DNA of 64,000 nt from Litorivita sp040371945 (GTDB lineage: Bacteria; Pseudomonadota; Alphaproteobacteria; Rhodobacterales; Rhodobacteraceae), in the NCBI RefSeq assembly GCF_040371945.1, contig NZ_BAABWS010000004.1, positions 43,149 through 107,148 on the forward strand. The letters run 5' to 3'. Below the pieces are notes generated by a model. The model did no database searches and had not been told where the DNA came from. It saw only the letters and a program-made list of their open reading frames with translations. Of this stretch, positions 25,470 to 33,677 are shown piece by piece. Position numbers and translations under genes: made by a program. The first letter of the stretch is position 1; each line of letters opens with the position of its first letter.

Positions 25470-26810
25470 TCAATTCATTGTTGCAGGCAGGACAAGCGAG
25501 ATCCACGGGATCGTCACCAATAGCAGCAAAACCACCAGATCAATGCCGAGGAAACGCCACAGGCCGGAGAAGATTTTGCCGATCTCGACCTTGTCTTCGA
25601 GCACCGCAGCCAGAACAAAAACATTCAGCCCCACCGGCGGTGTGATCAATCCGATTTCAAGCAGTTTGACGATCACCACCCCGAACCAGATCAGGTTCAT
25701 GTCATAGCTTTCGACCATCGGGATCATCAAAGGCAGGGTCAAAACCATGATGCCCACCGGATCAAGGAACATCCCCAGCACCAGATAGATGACGCAAACG
25801 ATGAGGATAAACACCCAAGGCCCGATATTGGCCTCGCCCAAGGAGGCAACCAGATCGTTCGACAGGCCCGACAGGGCGATGAAGGCGACAAAGATTTTGG
25901 CGCAGGCCGCGATAAAGAAAATCGCCCCCGTGGTGGACATGGTTTCGCGCAAAAGCGGGATGATATCGCCGGTTTTGATGAACCCGCGCGCCATGCCCAA
26001 GAGCGTCGCAAAGAGCAAGGAAATCGCCGCCGCTTCGGTCGCGGTGAAAATCCCGCCGTAGATGCCGCCGATCACCATCAAGAAGAGCACCACCGCAGGC
26101 CATGCACCAAGCGCGGCGCGCAGCTTTTGCGAAGCGGTGAATTTCTGGTCCGGCACAGGGGCGATTTCGGGCGAACGGCGCACCCAAAGCACGATCACCA
26201 AAGCATAGCCGAGAAGCGACAGCAAACCCGGCAGGAAACCGGCCATGAACAGTTGGCTGATCGAGGTTTCGGTGAAAATCCCGTAGATGATAAACAGCAC
26301 CGAGGGCGGGATCAGCGAGCCAAGCGTGCCGCCCGCCGCGACCGAGGCCGTAGCAAGACGCGGGTCATAATTGAGCCGCAGCATCTCGGGCGTGCAAATC
26401 CGTCCCATCGTCGAGGCACAGGCAATCGAGGAGCCGGAGATCGCCGAAAACCCGCCGCAGCCCGCGACAGAGGCAATCGCCACACCGCCCGGGATCCGCA
26501 CCAGCCACACGCGCGCGGCCTCGTAAATCTCGGTGGTGATGCCGGCTTTATAGGCGATATGCCCCAGCGCGATGAACAGCGGGATCATCGACAGATCATA
26601 GCTGTGCACCAGATCGAAGCTGGACGAGAACGACAGTTTCAAGGTGGTCCAAAGCGCGCGTTCGGGCATGAATGTGCCGGTGCGCGTGGCAAAGACGATG
26701 AAAATCGCCACGACCGCCACGCCGCCGATTGCATAGGCAATCGGCACGCGGATGGCCAAGAGAAAGATAACAACCGCGCAAGCGATATAGCCAAGTGTCG
26801 CCGGATCCAT
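25470..26810 (-). CDS. dctM: TRAP transporter large permease (DctM)
   Basis: The 446-residue membrane protein starts MDPATLGYIACAVVIFLLAIRVPIAYAIGG with AAAGGAG 9 nt upstream. Typical DctM signatures are present: GGFSAISGSSIACASTMGRIC, GGTLGSLIPPSVLFIIYGIFTE, and the late GVVIVKLLEIGLITPPVGLNVFV. About 12 membrane helices are evident. It couples Na+ or H+ gradients to solute uptake with DctQ (14 bp upstream) and DctP. The C-terminus is complete, unlike the stump at 22163. Confidence 0.95.
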   Translation of the reverse strand: MDPATLGYIACAVVIFLLAIRVPIAYAIGGVAVVAIFIVFATRTGTFMPERALWTTLKLSFSSSFDLVHSYDLSMIPLFIALGHIAYKAGITTEIYEAARVWLVRIPGGVAIASVAGCGGFSAISGSSIACASTMGRICTPEMLRLNYDPRLATASVAAGGTLGSLIPPSVLFIIYGIFTETSISQLFMAGFLPGLLSLLGYALVIVLWVRRSPEIAPVPDQKFTASQKLRAALGAWPAVVLFLMVIGGIYGGIFTATEAAAISLLFATLLGMARGFIKTGDIIPLLRETMSTTGAIFFIAACAKIFVAFIALSGLSNDLVASLGEANIGPWVFILIVCVIYLVLGMFLDPVGIMVLTLPLMIPMVESYDMNLIWFGVVIVKLLEIGLITPPVGLNVFVLAAVLEDKVEIGKIFSGLWRFLGIDLVVLLLLVTIPWISLVLPATMN

Positions 26811-26824
26811 AGGTTCGGGCTCCT

Positions 26825-27319
26825 TTAAAGTTCGGCAGGTGCGGGGATGCCCGTCACCGCAGCTTTGAGGTCGATCCACAAAATCTGGATCAGGCGCAGC
26901 CAGAACATCGCGATGGCGATGACAAAGAGCGCGCGGCTAGGCCATTTGGGCAGTTGGAAATCTCCGCCGTAATGGGCGCCGCGCTCGAAGTTTTTGGCAA
27001 ACTCGATCCATCCCGACACCAAAAGCGTCGTCACCACGATCAACCCGATCAGGGCCGACAGCACCGCGATCCAGCGGTTCAGCCCGTCGGGAAAATGGCT
27101 GGCGATGAATTCGATCGCCACATGGGCGCGTTTGGCGGTGGCGGCGCTGAGCGGAAAGAGGATCGCGGGCACCATGAGTTCGCGCACCAAAATGATGCTG
27201 TCGGGAATGCCGACTTGCAAAAATTCGCGCGTGACGATGTTGGCCGTGATCAGCAGGCACAAGAGCACAACAGCCACAGCGCCAAGCGTGTCGAGCACAT
27301 ACTCGATCCGTTTGAACAT
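26825..27319 (-). CDS. dctQ: TRAP transporter small permease (DctQ)
   Basis: The 164-residue protein has four hydrophobic helices: VLDTLGAVAVVLLCLLITANIVTR, ILVRELMVPAILFPLSAATAKRAHVAIEFI, a third near ALIGLIVVTTLLVSG, and FVIAIAMFWLRLIQILW. The AHVAIEF element after helix two matches the family's G/A-H-V-x-(V/I) signature. It lies between dctP and dctM, as is normal. Confidence 0.92.
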   Translation of the reverse strand: MFKRIEYVLDTLGAVAVVLLCLLITANIVTREFLQVGIPDSIILVRELMVPAILFPLSAATAKRAHVAIEFIASHFPDGLNRWIAVLSALIGLIVVTTLLVSGWIEFAKNFERGAHYGGDFQLPKWPSRALFVIAIAMFWLRLIQILWIDLKAAVTGIPAPAEL

Positions 27320-27436
27320 GGGGGATCTCCCGCAATTGTCGGTGGGTGGGATGGGCTGCGCCCTGCCGCTGGCGGAGGGGGTGCCCCTTGGCGCGGCAGG
27401 GCGCGGATCAATCGCGCGGGGCCCGCGCCCGCTGCC

Positions 27437-28498
27437 CTAGCCGCGTTTCCACGGCAGGCCTTCGGTCTCCATGACCTTGGTCCATTTGTCGATCAGCCCG
27501 TAAAGCTCATCCAGCAAGGCCTCGCCGTCGGTGCCCACGGCCTTGGCATCGGCGTTCCATTTCTCGAACATCGGCGCGCCGGCCTTGTCCATGGCCGCAT
27601 AGTCCTCATCGCTGAGCTTGACGAAATCGACCGCATTCTCGCCCTCGCTGAGGACCTTCATCGCGTCGATATCGGCCTGTTCGAGGTTCTGGCCGTAGTA
27701 GTTGATGACATCCGGCCCGATGCCCAGAATGATCTGTTGGTGCTCGGGCGAGAGGCTTTCGAATGTGTCCTTGTTGATCACCGTGCCAAGGCTGGTCACC
27801 GTCGAATAGCGCAGCTCGGTCATCGTATCGATTTCTTCGTTCAACTTGGAGGCCACGGCGTAATAGGCATAGGTCACCGAGCAATCGATCAATCCGGTTT
27901 CCATGCCCTGATAGACGTCATAGATCGGCATGCTGACCATATTGCCGCCAAGCGCGGCCAGAACATCGCCCGACGATCCGGTGCGGGCGATTTTCGCGCC
28001 TTTGATATCGGCGACAGAGCGGATGCCTTCGCCGCGGCAGGCAAGGATCGCGGGCGAGAGAGAGAAGGGCGCCAGATAGACGAGGTTGAGCTCTTCGAGG
28101 CGCTCTTGCAGACGCTCATTGGTGGTGAACATCTCATAGACCGCCTGCATCATCACCCACGGATGCGCGGGTTTGTTGAGCAACAGCCCCGCCATTTGCA
28201 ATTCGGGAAATTCGGAGGCCGCATAGGCCCCGATGATCACGCCCATATCGGCCACGCCGGTGGAAAAGGAATCCAGAGCGGCAGAGGTTTTGAACAGCGC
28301 GCCGCCCCAGTTCTGATCGACCGTGACCTCGCCATTGGTGCGCTCGGCGATCTGTTTGGCGATGTAATTCACCGCATCGGCGCGCACGCCGCGGTTGGGT
28401 CCGGGTTCATTGGCAATCAATGTGGTTTCGGCCTGCGCGGCAAAAGCCATGGCCGAGACCGTTGCCGCCAGAACGGCGCTTTTCATACGAAATTTCAT
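27437..28498 (-). CDS. dctP: TRAP transporter periplasmic solute-binding protein (DctP family)
   Basis: The 353-residue protein has a signal peptide (KSAVLAATVSAMAFAAQA, cleavage expected before ETT). The DctP fold follows, including the segment ILACRGEGIRSVADIKGAKIARTGSSGD, whose Arg is in the position that usually contacts the ligand carboxylate, and MPIYDVYQGMETGLIDCS. The ligand is likely an organic acid and, judging by the downstream acyl-CoA ligase, one that is CoA-activated. It is the first gene of dctPQM-ligase. The 118-bp gap to dctQ is long for an operon but shows no strong terminator. Confidence 0.93.
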   Translation of the reverse strand: MKFRMKSAVLAATVSAMAFAAQAETTLIANEPGPNRGVRADAVNYIAKQIAERTNGEVTVDQNWGGALFKTSAALDSFSTGVADMGVIIGAYAASEFPELQMAGLLLNKPAHPWVMMQAVYEMFTTNERLQERLEELNLVYLAPFSLSPAILACRGEGIRSVADIKGAKIARTGSSGDVLAALGGNMVSMPIYDVYQGMETGLIDCSVTYAYYAVASKLNEEIDTMTELRYSTVTSLGTVINKDTFESLSPEHQQIILGIGPDVINYYGQNLEQADIDAMKVLSEGENAVDFVKLSDEDYAAMDKAGAPMFEKWNADAKAVGTDGEALLDELYGLIDKWTKVMETEGLPWKRG

Positions 28499-28557
28499 TG
28501 TAGTTCCTCCCTTATGGTCAGGATTTCAATGCTCCTGACTCTCCTCTGATATTTGCA

Positions 28558-28590
28558 TAGCATGATAATTATTATCTAGCAATCTAATTA
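28558..28590. promoter_or_regulatory. Possible MarR half-site upstream of dctP
   Basis: CAATCTAATTA at 28580-28590 differs by one base from the CAAGCTAATTA half-site found at 32441 and 41153. The partner half is poorly conserved, so this is only a weak candidate third site. Confidence 0.25.
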
Positions 28591-28628
28591 AGCGCGACCC
28601 TCCCGTGCCGCGCCCTGCGCGCACGGGG

Positions 28629-29606
28629 TCAGCCGCGCGCGGTCAGTTTGGCCAAACGCGCCTGCGCCGCTTTGAATTCACGCTCCAGACGGTCCACCAG
28701 ATCGGCGGTCGGCACCACGCCGTGGACCGCGCCGATGCCTTGGCCCGACCCCCAGATCTCTTTCCAGCTTTTTGGTTTCTCACGGTTTTCCGCGAAACTC
28801 ATTTTCGACGGGTCCGAGCGTTCCAGATGGTCGGGGTCCATGCCTGCGGCGGCAATCGAGGGTTTGAGGTAATTGCCCCAAACGCCGGTAAACAGGTCGG
28901 AATAAACGATGTCCTCGGCGCTGCTTTGCGCGATCATGCCTTTGTAGCCCTCGGCGGCATTGGCCTCGGTCGTGGCGATAAAGGCCGATCCGGCATAGCC
29001 CCCGTCCGCCCCCATCGCCAGCGCCGCAAGAATCGAATCGCCCTTGGCAATGGCACCGGACAAAAACAGCGGCCCGTCGAACCAGTCGCGGATTTCCTGC
29101 ACCAAGGCAAAGGGCGATTGCGCCCCCGCATGACCGCCTGCACCGGCGGCCACGGCGACCAATCCATCCGCGCCTTTTTCGATCGCCTTATGGGCAAAGC
29201 GGTTGTTGATGACGTCGTGCAAAACGATCCCGCCGCCGGAATGGGCGGCCTCGTTGACCTCGGCGCGCGCGCCCAAAGAGGTGATCCAGACCGGCACCTC
29301 GTGTTTGGCGCAAATCTCGATATCGCGCTCCAGCCGCGCGTTCGAGCGGTGCACGATCTGGTTGACCGCATAGGGGGCGGCGGGGCGGTCGGGGTTGGCT
29401 TGGTTGTGGCGGTCCAGCTCTTCGCGGATACGGGTCAGCCATTCCTCAAGGCTATGGCCGTCTTTCTCGCGCGCGTTCAGGGCGGGAAAGGAGCCGACAA
29501 TGCCCGCCTTGCATTGGGCGATCACCAGATCGGGGGTCGAGATGATGAACAGCGGGCTGGCGATCAGCGGCAATCGCAGGTTTTGCAATCGTGCGGGCAT
29601 GGTCAT
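28629..29606 (-). CDS. Nitronate monooxygenase / 2-nitropropane dioxygenase-like FMN protein
   Basis: The 325-residue TIM-barrel protein has family motifs: IASPLFIISTPDLVIAQCKAGIVGSFPALNA at the N-terminus, GADGLVAVAAGAGGHAG at the FMN phosphate site, LSGAIAKGDSILAALAMGADGGYAGSAF, and a C-terminal GQGIGAVHGVVPTADLVDRLE. Such proteins include nitronate monooxygenases and flavin-dependent enoyl reductases of FabK type. In this CoA-degradation context a reductase or oxidase of a CoA intermediate is as likely as nitronate detoxification. It is 114 bp downstream of the racemase gene. Confidence 0.88.
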   Translation of the reverse strand: MTMPARLQNLRLPLIASPLFIISTPDLVIAQCKAGIVGSFPALNAREKDGHSLEEWLTRIREELDRHNQANPDRPAAPYAVNQIVHRSNARLERDIEICAKHEVPVWITSLGARAEVNEAAHSGGGIVLHDVINNRFAHKAIEKGADGLVAVAAGAGGHAGAQSPFALVQEIRDWFDGPLFLSGAIAKGDSILAALAMGADGGYAGSAFIATTEANAAEGYKGMIAQSSAEDIVYSDLFTGVWGNYLKPSIAAAGMDPDHLERSDPSKMSFAENREKPKSWKEIWGSGQGIGAVHGVVPTADLVDRLEREFKAAQARLAKLTARG

Positions 29607-29671
29607 GGTCGTATCTCCTCAAGTGGTGGGGCCGTTGCGGCGGGGCAGGTGCGGCAGGGTAGGGTCTGCGG

Positions 29672-29704
29672 GTTGCCTGTGTGTTGCCTGTGGGTTGGCC
29701 GTGG
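29672..29704. repeat. Three imperfect 11-bp tandem repeats
   Basis: GTTGCCTGTGT, GTTGCCTGTGG and GTTGGCCGTGG follow one another in the 114-bp gap between the racemase-like and nitronate monooxygenase-like genes. This could be slippage or a local regulatory repeat; no further evidence is visible. Confidence 0.7.
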
Positions 29705-29720
29705 GGGTGTCTTTGCGCGG

Positions 29721-30875
29721 TCAGGACACCGCGCCGCTGGCGAAAAACGCATCGATGACGCGGGCCTCCAACCCCATACTTTCAAGCACCTCGCGCGATT
29801 GCGCGCCCGGTTCGGGCGGGGGGCTGGGCAGCGGGGTTTTCGAGCGGGCAAAGCGCGGCGCGGGCATCGGCTGCGCCCCGTCGGCGGTGAAAATCGCGCG
29901 GGCGCGGTTGTGCGGGTGATCGGGGGCTTCGGCGGGGCTGAGCACGGGGGCGAAACAGGCATCGCTGTCTTGCAAAAGCGCGCTCCAATGGTCGCGCGGC
30001 TGCGACAAAAACAGCGCCGTCAGCCGCCGCCGCATGGCGGGCCACTGGCTGCGGTCGCTGCGATCGCCCATCTCCTCGGCGCGCAGCCCCAGCCGGTCCA
30101 GCAGCACCGCCCAGAATTGCGGCTCCAGCGATCCGATGGTGATCCATCCGCCGTCGGCGCATTCATAGACCCCATACCACGGCACCCCGCCGTCGAGCGC
30201 ATTGGCGCCGCGCTCGTCGCGCCAAAGACCCATGGCGCGGCGGCTGTAGATCATCGTCATCAAGGCGCTGGTGCCATCGACAATGGCCGCATCCACCACA
30301 TCGCCCGCGCCGCTGCGCGCGGCCTTGAGCAATCCGGTGACCATGCCAAAGGCCAAGAACATGCCGCCGCCGCCGAAATCGCCCAGAAGGTTGAGCGGGA
30401 AACTGGGCGCGCGGCCGGCTTCGCCGCTGGCCCAAAGCGCGCCGGTCAGGGCGATATAATTGAGGTCATGCCCTGCGGTTTTCGCCACCGGCCCGTCCTG
30501 TCCCCATCCGGTCATGCGCCCGTAGACAAGGCGCGGGTTGCGCGCGAGGCAGACTTCGGGGCCAAGGCCGAGGCGCTCCATCACACCGGGGCGAAAGCCC
30601 TCGATCACCCCGTCGGCGCTCTCGATCATCTTGAGCGCCAGTTCCACCGCGCCTGCGGCTTTCATATCCAGCGCAATCGATTTGCGCCCGCGCGCCATGA
30701 AGTCGAGCGCATAATCGCCCTGACCCGTGGGAGAGGCGGCATTGGGCCGCTCGATGCGGATGATCTCGGCGCCCATATCGGCCAGCATCATACCGGCAAA
30801 GGGGCCAGGTCCGATGCCGGCGAATTCAATGATGCGCAGCCCCGCAAGCGGGGGGGAGGATGCATGTGTCGGCAT
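29721..30875 (-). CDS. Alpha-methylacyl-CoA racemase-like CaiB/BaiF protein
   Basis: The 384-residue protein shows the racemase branch of class III CoA-transferases. HDLNYIALTGALWASGE contains His136, and PLNLLGDFGGGGMFLA contains Asp166. Their 30-residue spacing equals the catalytic His126/Asp156 pair of mycobacterial alpha-methylacyl-CoA racemase. The N-terminal RIIEFAGIGPGPFAGMMLADMGAEIIRIERP is the family core. The enzyme would interconvert 2R and 2S methyl-branched acyl-CoAs before beta-oxidation. This is the best single clue that island 2 handles a branched acyl substrate. Confidence 0.9.
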   Translation of the reverse strand: MPTHASSPPLAGLRIIEFAGIGPGPFAGMMLADMGAEIIRIERPNAASPTGQGDYALDFMARGRKSIALDMKAAGAVELALKMIESADGVIEGFRPGVMERLGLGPEVCLARNPRLVYGRMTGWGQDGPVAKTAGHDLNYIALTGALWASGEAGRAPSFPLNLLGDFGGGGMFLAFGMVTGLLKAARSGAGDVVDAAIVDGTSALMTMIYSRRAMGLWRDERGANALDGGVPWYGVYECADGGWITIGSLEPQFWAVLLDRLGLRAEEMGDRSDRSQWPAMRRRLTALFLSQPRDHWSALLQDSDACFAPVLSPAEAPDHPHNRARAIFTADGAQPMPAPRFARSKTPLPSPPPEPGAQSREVLESMGLEARVIDAFFASGAVS

Positions 30876-30931
30876 CTTCGTTGTCCTTATGAGGGAAGAT
30901 CTGCGCGGGCGGGCGTGCCGCGGCGCGCAGA

Positions 30932-31402
30932 TTATCTGTTGCTTAACGCGCCGCGCAGATTGGTGCGCATCTTGTGCAGCACCTTGAGCGTGGTGGCCAG
31001 TTCCTCGGCGCTGACGCCTTGGTTTGCGATGGCATCGACCTCGGCAATGGTCTGGGTCATGATCTTCACAAGGGCTTTGGCCTGCGCCGTGGCATAGACA
31101 CGGTTCGATCTGCGGTCCTCGGGATCGGCGCGGCGCTCGACATAGCCGCGCGCCTCCAGCCGGTCGATGAGCTTGGAGGTGGTCACCGTGGCGACCTCCA
31201 ACCGGTCGGCAAGTTCGGATTGCTTCAACCCGTTCTCGCGCAGCAGATGCACCAGAACCCAGCCTTGCGACATGGTCATGTCATGGGGCTTGAGAATGGC
31301 ATCGAACAAGATGGCCCGAAACCGCGCAATGTCTTGGTAGATCGGATTGTTGTCCTCGCCCAGCGAGGCGCGCTCTTGCACGGTTGCTACACCCTGTTGC
31401 AT
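30932..31402 (-). CDS. MarR-family transcriptional regulator
   Basis: The 156-residue protein has a winged helix (MTMSQGWVLVHLLRENGLKQSELADRLEVATVTTSKLIDRLEARGYVERRADPEDRRSNRVYAT), with the DxRxN/R wing typical of MarR, flanked by dimerisation helices. The ATG at 31402 has GAAAGG ~9 nt upstream; longer in-frame starts are unconvincing. It sits in the middle of island 2 and is the natural candidate to bind the TAATTAGCTTG palindrome at 32420 and 41131, probably released by a CoA thioester, as in related regulators of aromatic-acid genes. Confidence 0.92.
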   Translation of the reverse strand: MQQGVATVQERASLGEDNNPIYQDIARFRAILFDAILKPHDMTMSQGWVLVHLLRENGLKQSELADRLEVATVTTSKLIDRLEARGYVERRADPEDRRSNRVYATAQAKALVKIMTQTIAEVDAIANQGVSAEELATTLKVLHKMRTNLRGALSNR

Positions 31403-31479
31403 GTCATCATGCCTTTCGTCGATCGATAACCCGGAACCATAGGCCAAAATTGTCCCGCGGGACAGCCCTGCACTTACCG

Positions 31480-32382
31480 CTAGACCGGATCCCAAGTAAA
31501 GACATCTGCCGAACGATCCAGATCGTAAAAATCGGCCTTCATCGCGGGCAGGGCATGGTCGCGCACGGTTTGCGGGGTCCAGCCTTCGGAGCGATGCACC
31601 GACCGGATCGGGCGCGGTTGGCTCATCAGGAAAATCTCGTTGTTGCGCACGCAAAAGATTTGCCCCGTGGTGTCACAGGCCGGATCGGCCAGAGCGACGC
31701 AGAGCGGGGCGATCTTGGCGGGGGTCATCTCCTTGATCCGCTCGACGCGGGCTTTTTCGGCCTCGGTCTTGGCGGGGATCGTCCCGATCAGCCGCGACCA
31801 CGCGAAGGGCGCGATGCAGTTGGAGCGCACGTTGAACCGCGCCATATCCAGCGCCAGAGATTTCGACAGGCCGACAATGCCCATTTTGGCCGCCGAATAA
31901 TTCGCCTGCCCGAAATTGCCGATCAGCCCCGAGGTCGAGGTGAAATTCACAAAACAGCCCGAGGCCTGCATCTTGAATTGCGGCGCCACGGCTTGGGCCA
32001 TGTTAAAGCTGCCCTTGAGGTGCACGGCAATCACGCTGTCCCAATCGGCCTCGCTCATTTTGTGAAAGATCACATCGCGCAAGATGCCCGCATTGTTGAC
32101 GATCACGTCGATGGTGCCAAAGGCGTCCATCGATTGTTCGACCATGGCTTTGGCATCGGCGGGATTGGCAACATTGCCGAAATTGGCCACGGCCTCGCCG
32201 CCTGCGGCTTGGATTTCATTTACGACCTCTTGCGCGGGGGCCGCGTCTGCGCCGTCGCCGTCCGCAGCGCCGCCCAGATCATTGACCACGACTTTTGCCC
32301 CATGGGATGCCATCATCAAAGCGATATCGCGACCGATTCCGCGCCCCGCTCCGGTGACGATGACTGCTTTACCTTCCAGCAT
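31480..32382 (-). CDS. Short-chain dehydrogenase/reductase, probable 3-hydroxyacyl-CoA dehydrogenase
   Basis: The 300-residue SDR has TGAGRGIG, the MFE-2-like VVVNDLGGAADGDGAD segment, NNAG, and a Ser-Tyr-Lys triad in FTSTSGLIGNFGQANYSAAK. It is a close relative of the SDR at 10445. It likely oxidises a 3-hydroxyacyl-CoA formed by the hydratases of island 2. It is divergent from the acyl-CoA dehydrogenase gene; the 140-bp gap holds a perfect 10-11-10 palindrome. Confidence 0.9.
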   Translation of the reverse strand: MLEGKAVIVTGAGRGIGRDIALMMASHGAKVVVNDLGGAADGDGADAAPAQEVVNEIQAAGGEAVANFGNVANPADAKAMVEQSMDAFGTIDVIVNNAGILRDVIFHKMSEADWDSVIAVHLKGSFNMAQAVAPQFKMQASGCFVNFTSTSGLIGNFGQANYSAAKMGIVGLSKSLALDMARFNVRSNCIAPFAWSRLIGTIPAKTEAEKARVERIKEMTPAKIAPLCVALADPACDTTGQIFCVRNNEIFLMSQPRPIRSVHRSEGWTPQTVRDHALPAMKADFYDLDRSADVFTWDPV

Positions 32383-32419
32383 GTGGTTTCTCCTCTCGTT
32401 CAGCTTTCCCCTGCTTTGT

Positions 32420-32450
32420 AATTAGCTTGATAAATGTTTGCAAGCTAATT
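32420..32450. promoter_or_regulatory. Perfect 10-11-10 palindrome, candidate MarR operator
   Basis: AATTAGCTTG and CAAGCTAATT are exact inverted copies separated by 11 bp, in the divergent promoter of the SDR and acyl-CoA dehydrogenase genes. The right arm runs into TATATA, a plausible -10 region, as expected for a repressor site. A related site with the same 11-bp spacing precedes the MaoC gene. Confidence 0.7.
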
Positions 32451-32522
32451 ATATAGGGGCCAAGCTGCGGGCCGATAGGCCAGCGCCGGATCGGGCCAGC
32501 GCAGCATCAGGGAGGAGCTACC

Positions 32523-33677
32523 ATGTTCAAACGGACCGTATTCAACCAAGACCACGAGATGTTTCGCGACCAAGTGCGCCGCTATGTGGCCGAAGAAATC
32601 ACCCCCCATCACGCGCAATGGGAAAAGGACGGGCGGGTGTCGCGCGAGGCATGGAAAAAGGCGGGCGAGAACGGATTGCTCTGCGCCGCCATGCCCGAAG
32701 AATACGGCGGGGCAGGGGCGGATTTTCTCTTCTCCATGGTGGTGATGGAGGAGCTTTCCGCAGCAGGGGCCATGGGTCCGGGGTTCTCGCTGCATTCCGA
32801 TATCGTCGCGCCCTATGTGCTCCATTACGGCTCCGAGGCGTTGAAACAAGAATGGTTGCCGAAAATGGCGGCGGGCGAGGCCATCGGCGCGATTGCCATG
32901 ACCGAACCTGCGGCGGGATCGGATGTGCAGGGCATCAAAACCACCGCCATCCGCGACGGCGATGATTTCGTCATCAACGGGCAAAAGGTCTTTATCACCA
33001 ATGGCGGCAATTGCGATATTCTGGTGCTGGCCTGCAAGACCGACCCGTCCTTGGGGGCCAAGGGCACCTCTTTGATCCTCGTGCCTGCCGATACGCCAGG
33101 ATTTCGCAAGGGCAACCAGCTTTTGGAGAAAGTCGGATGGAAGGCGCAGGACACGGCCGAATTGTTCTTTGACGATATGCGCGTGCCTGTGGCCAATCTG
33201 CTCGGCTCCGAAGGGCGGGGGTTTTACCAGTTGATGGAGCAACTGCCGCAAGAGCGGTTGTTGCAATGCGTGCGCGCCACCTCGGCGCTTGAGGCGGCTT
33301 TGCAATGGACGGTGGATCATGTCACCGAGCGCAAGGCCTTTGGCCAGACCATCGCCGAATTCCAGAACACCCGTTTCAAGCTGGCCGAGATCAAGGCCAA
33401 TGCGGTGTTGCTGCGCGTTTTCACCGACAAATGTCTCGAAATGCATATGGCGGGCGAATTGGATGCGGTCGATGCGGCGATGGGCAAAATGCTGACCTCG
33501 GAAACCCTGTGCCGCGGGCTGGATGACCTGCTGCAACTCTTTGGCGGCTACGGCTATATGTGGGAATATCCGATTGCGCGCGCATGGGCCGATGCCCGCG
33601 TCGGGCGCATCGCGGGCGGCACCGGCGAGGTCATGCGCGAGATCATCGGGCGCGCGCTTTTGGGGGCGCGCAAATGA
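32523..33677 (+). CDS. Acyl-CoA dehydrogenase
   Basis: The 384-residue FAD protein has the family motifs MTEPAAGSD, FITNGG and the C-terminal GGYGYMWEYPIARAWADARVGRIAGGTGEVMREIIGR. The usual medium-chain base in YEGT is replaced (AGGT). Instead Glu257 in ERLLQCVRATSALEAAL aligns with the long-chain/isovaleryl-type base (SACE in LCAD). That places it with long- or branched-chain enzymes. It introduces the alpha-beta double bond and passes electrons to ETF. AGGGAGGAG precedes the ATG, and its stop overlaps the ligase start by 4 bp. Confidence 0.93.
   Translation: MFKRTVFNQDHEMFRDQVRRYVAEEITPHHAQWEKDGRVSREAWKKAGENGLLCAAMPEEYGGAGADFLFSMVVMEELSAAGAMGPGFSLHSDIVAPYVLHYGSEALKQEWLPKMAAGEAIGAIAMTEPAAGSDVQGIKTTAIRDGDDFVINGQKVFITNGGNCDILVLACKTDPSLGAKGTSLILVPADTPGFRKGNQLLEKVGWKAQDTAELFFDDMRVPVANLLGSEGRGFYQLMEQLPQERLLQCVRATSALEAALQWTVDHVTERKAFGQTIAEFQNTRFKLAEIKANAVLLRVFTDKCLEMHMAGELDAVDAAMGKMLTSETLCRGLDDLLQLFGGYGYMWEYPIARAWADARVGRIAGGTGEVMREIIGRALLGARK

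Noticed and set aside
28558..28590. Full third MarR operator before dctP
   Set aside because: Only one half-site matches well; the partner half does not, so it is listed as weak only.
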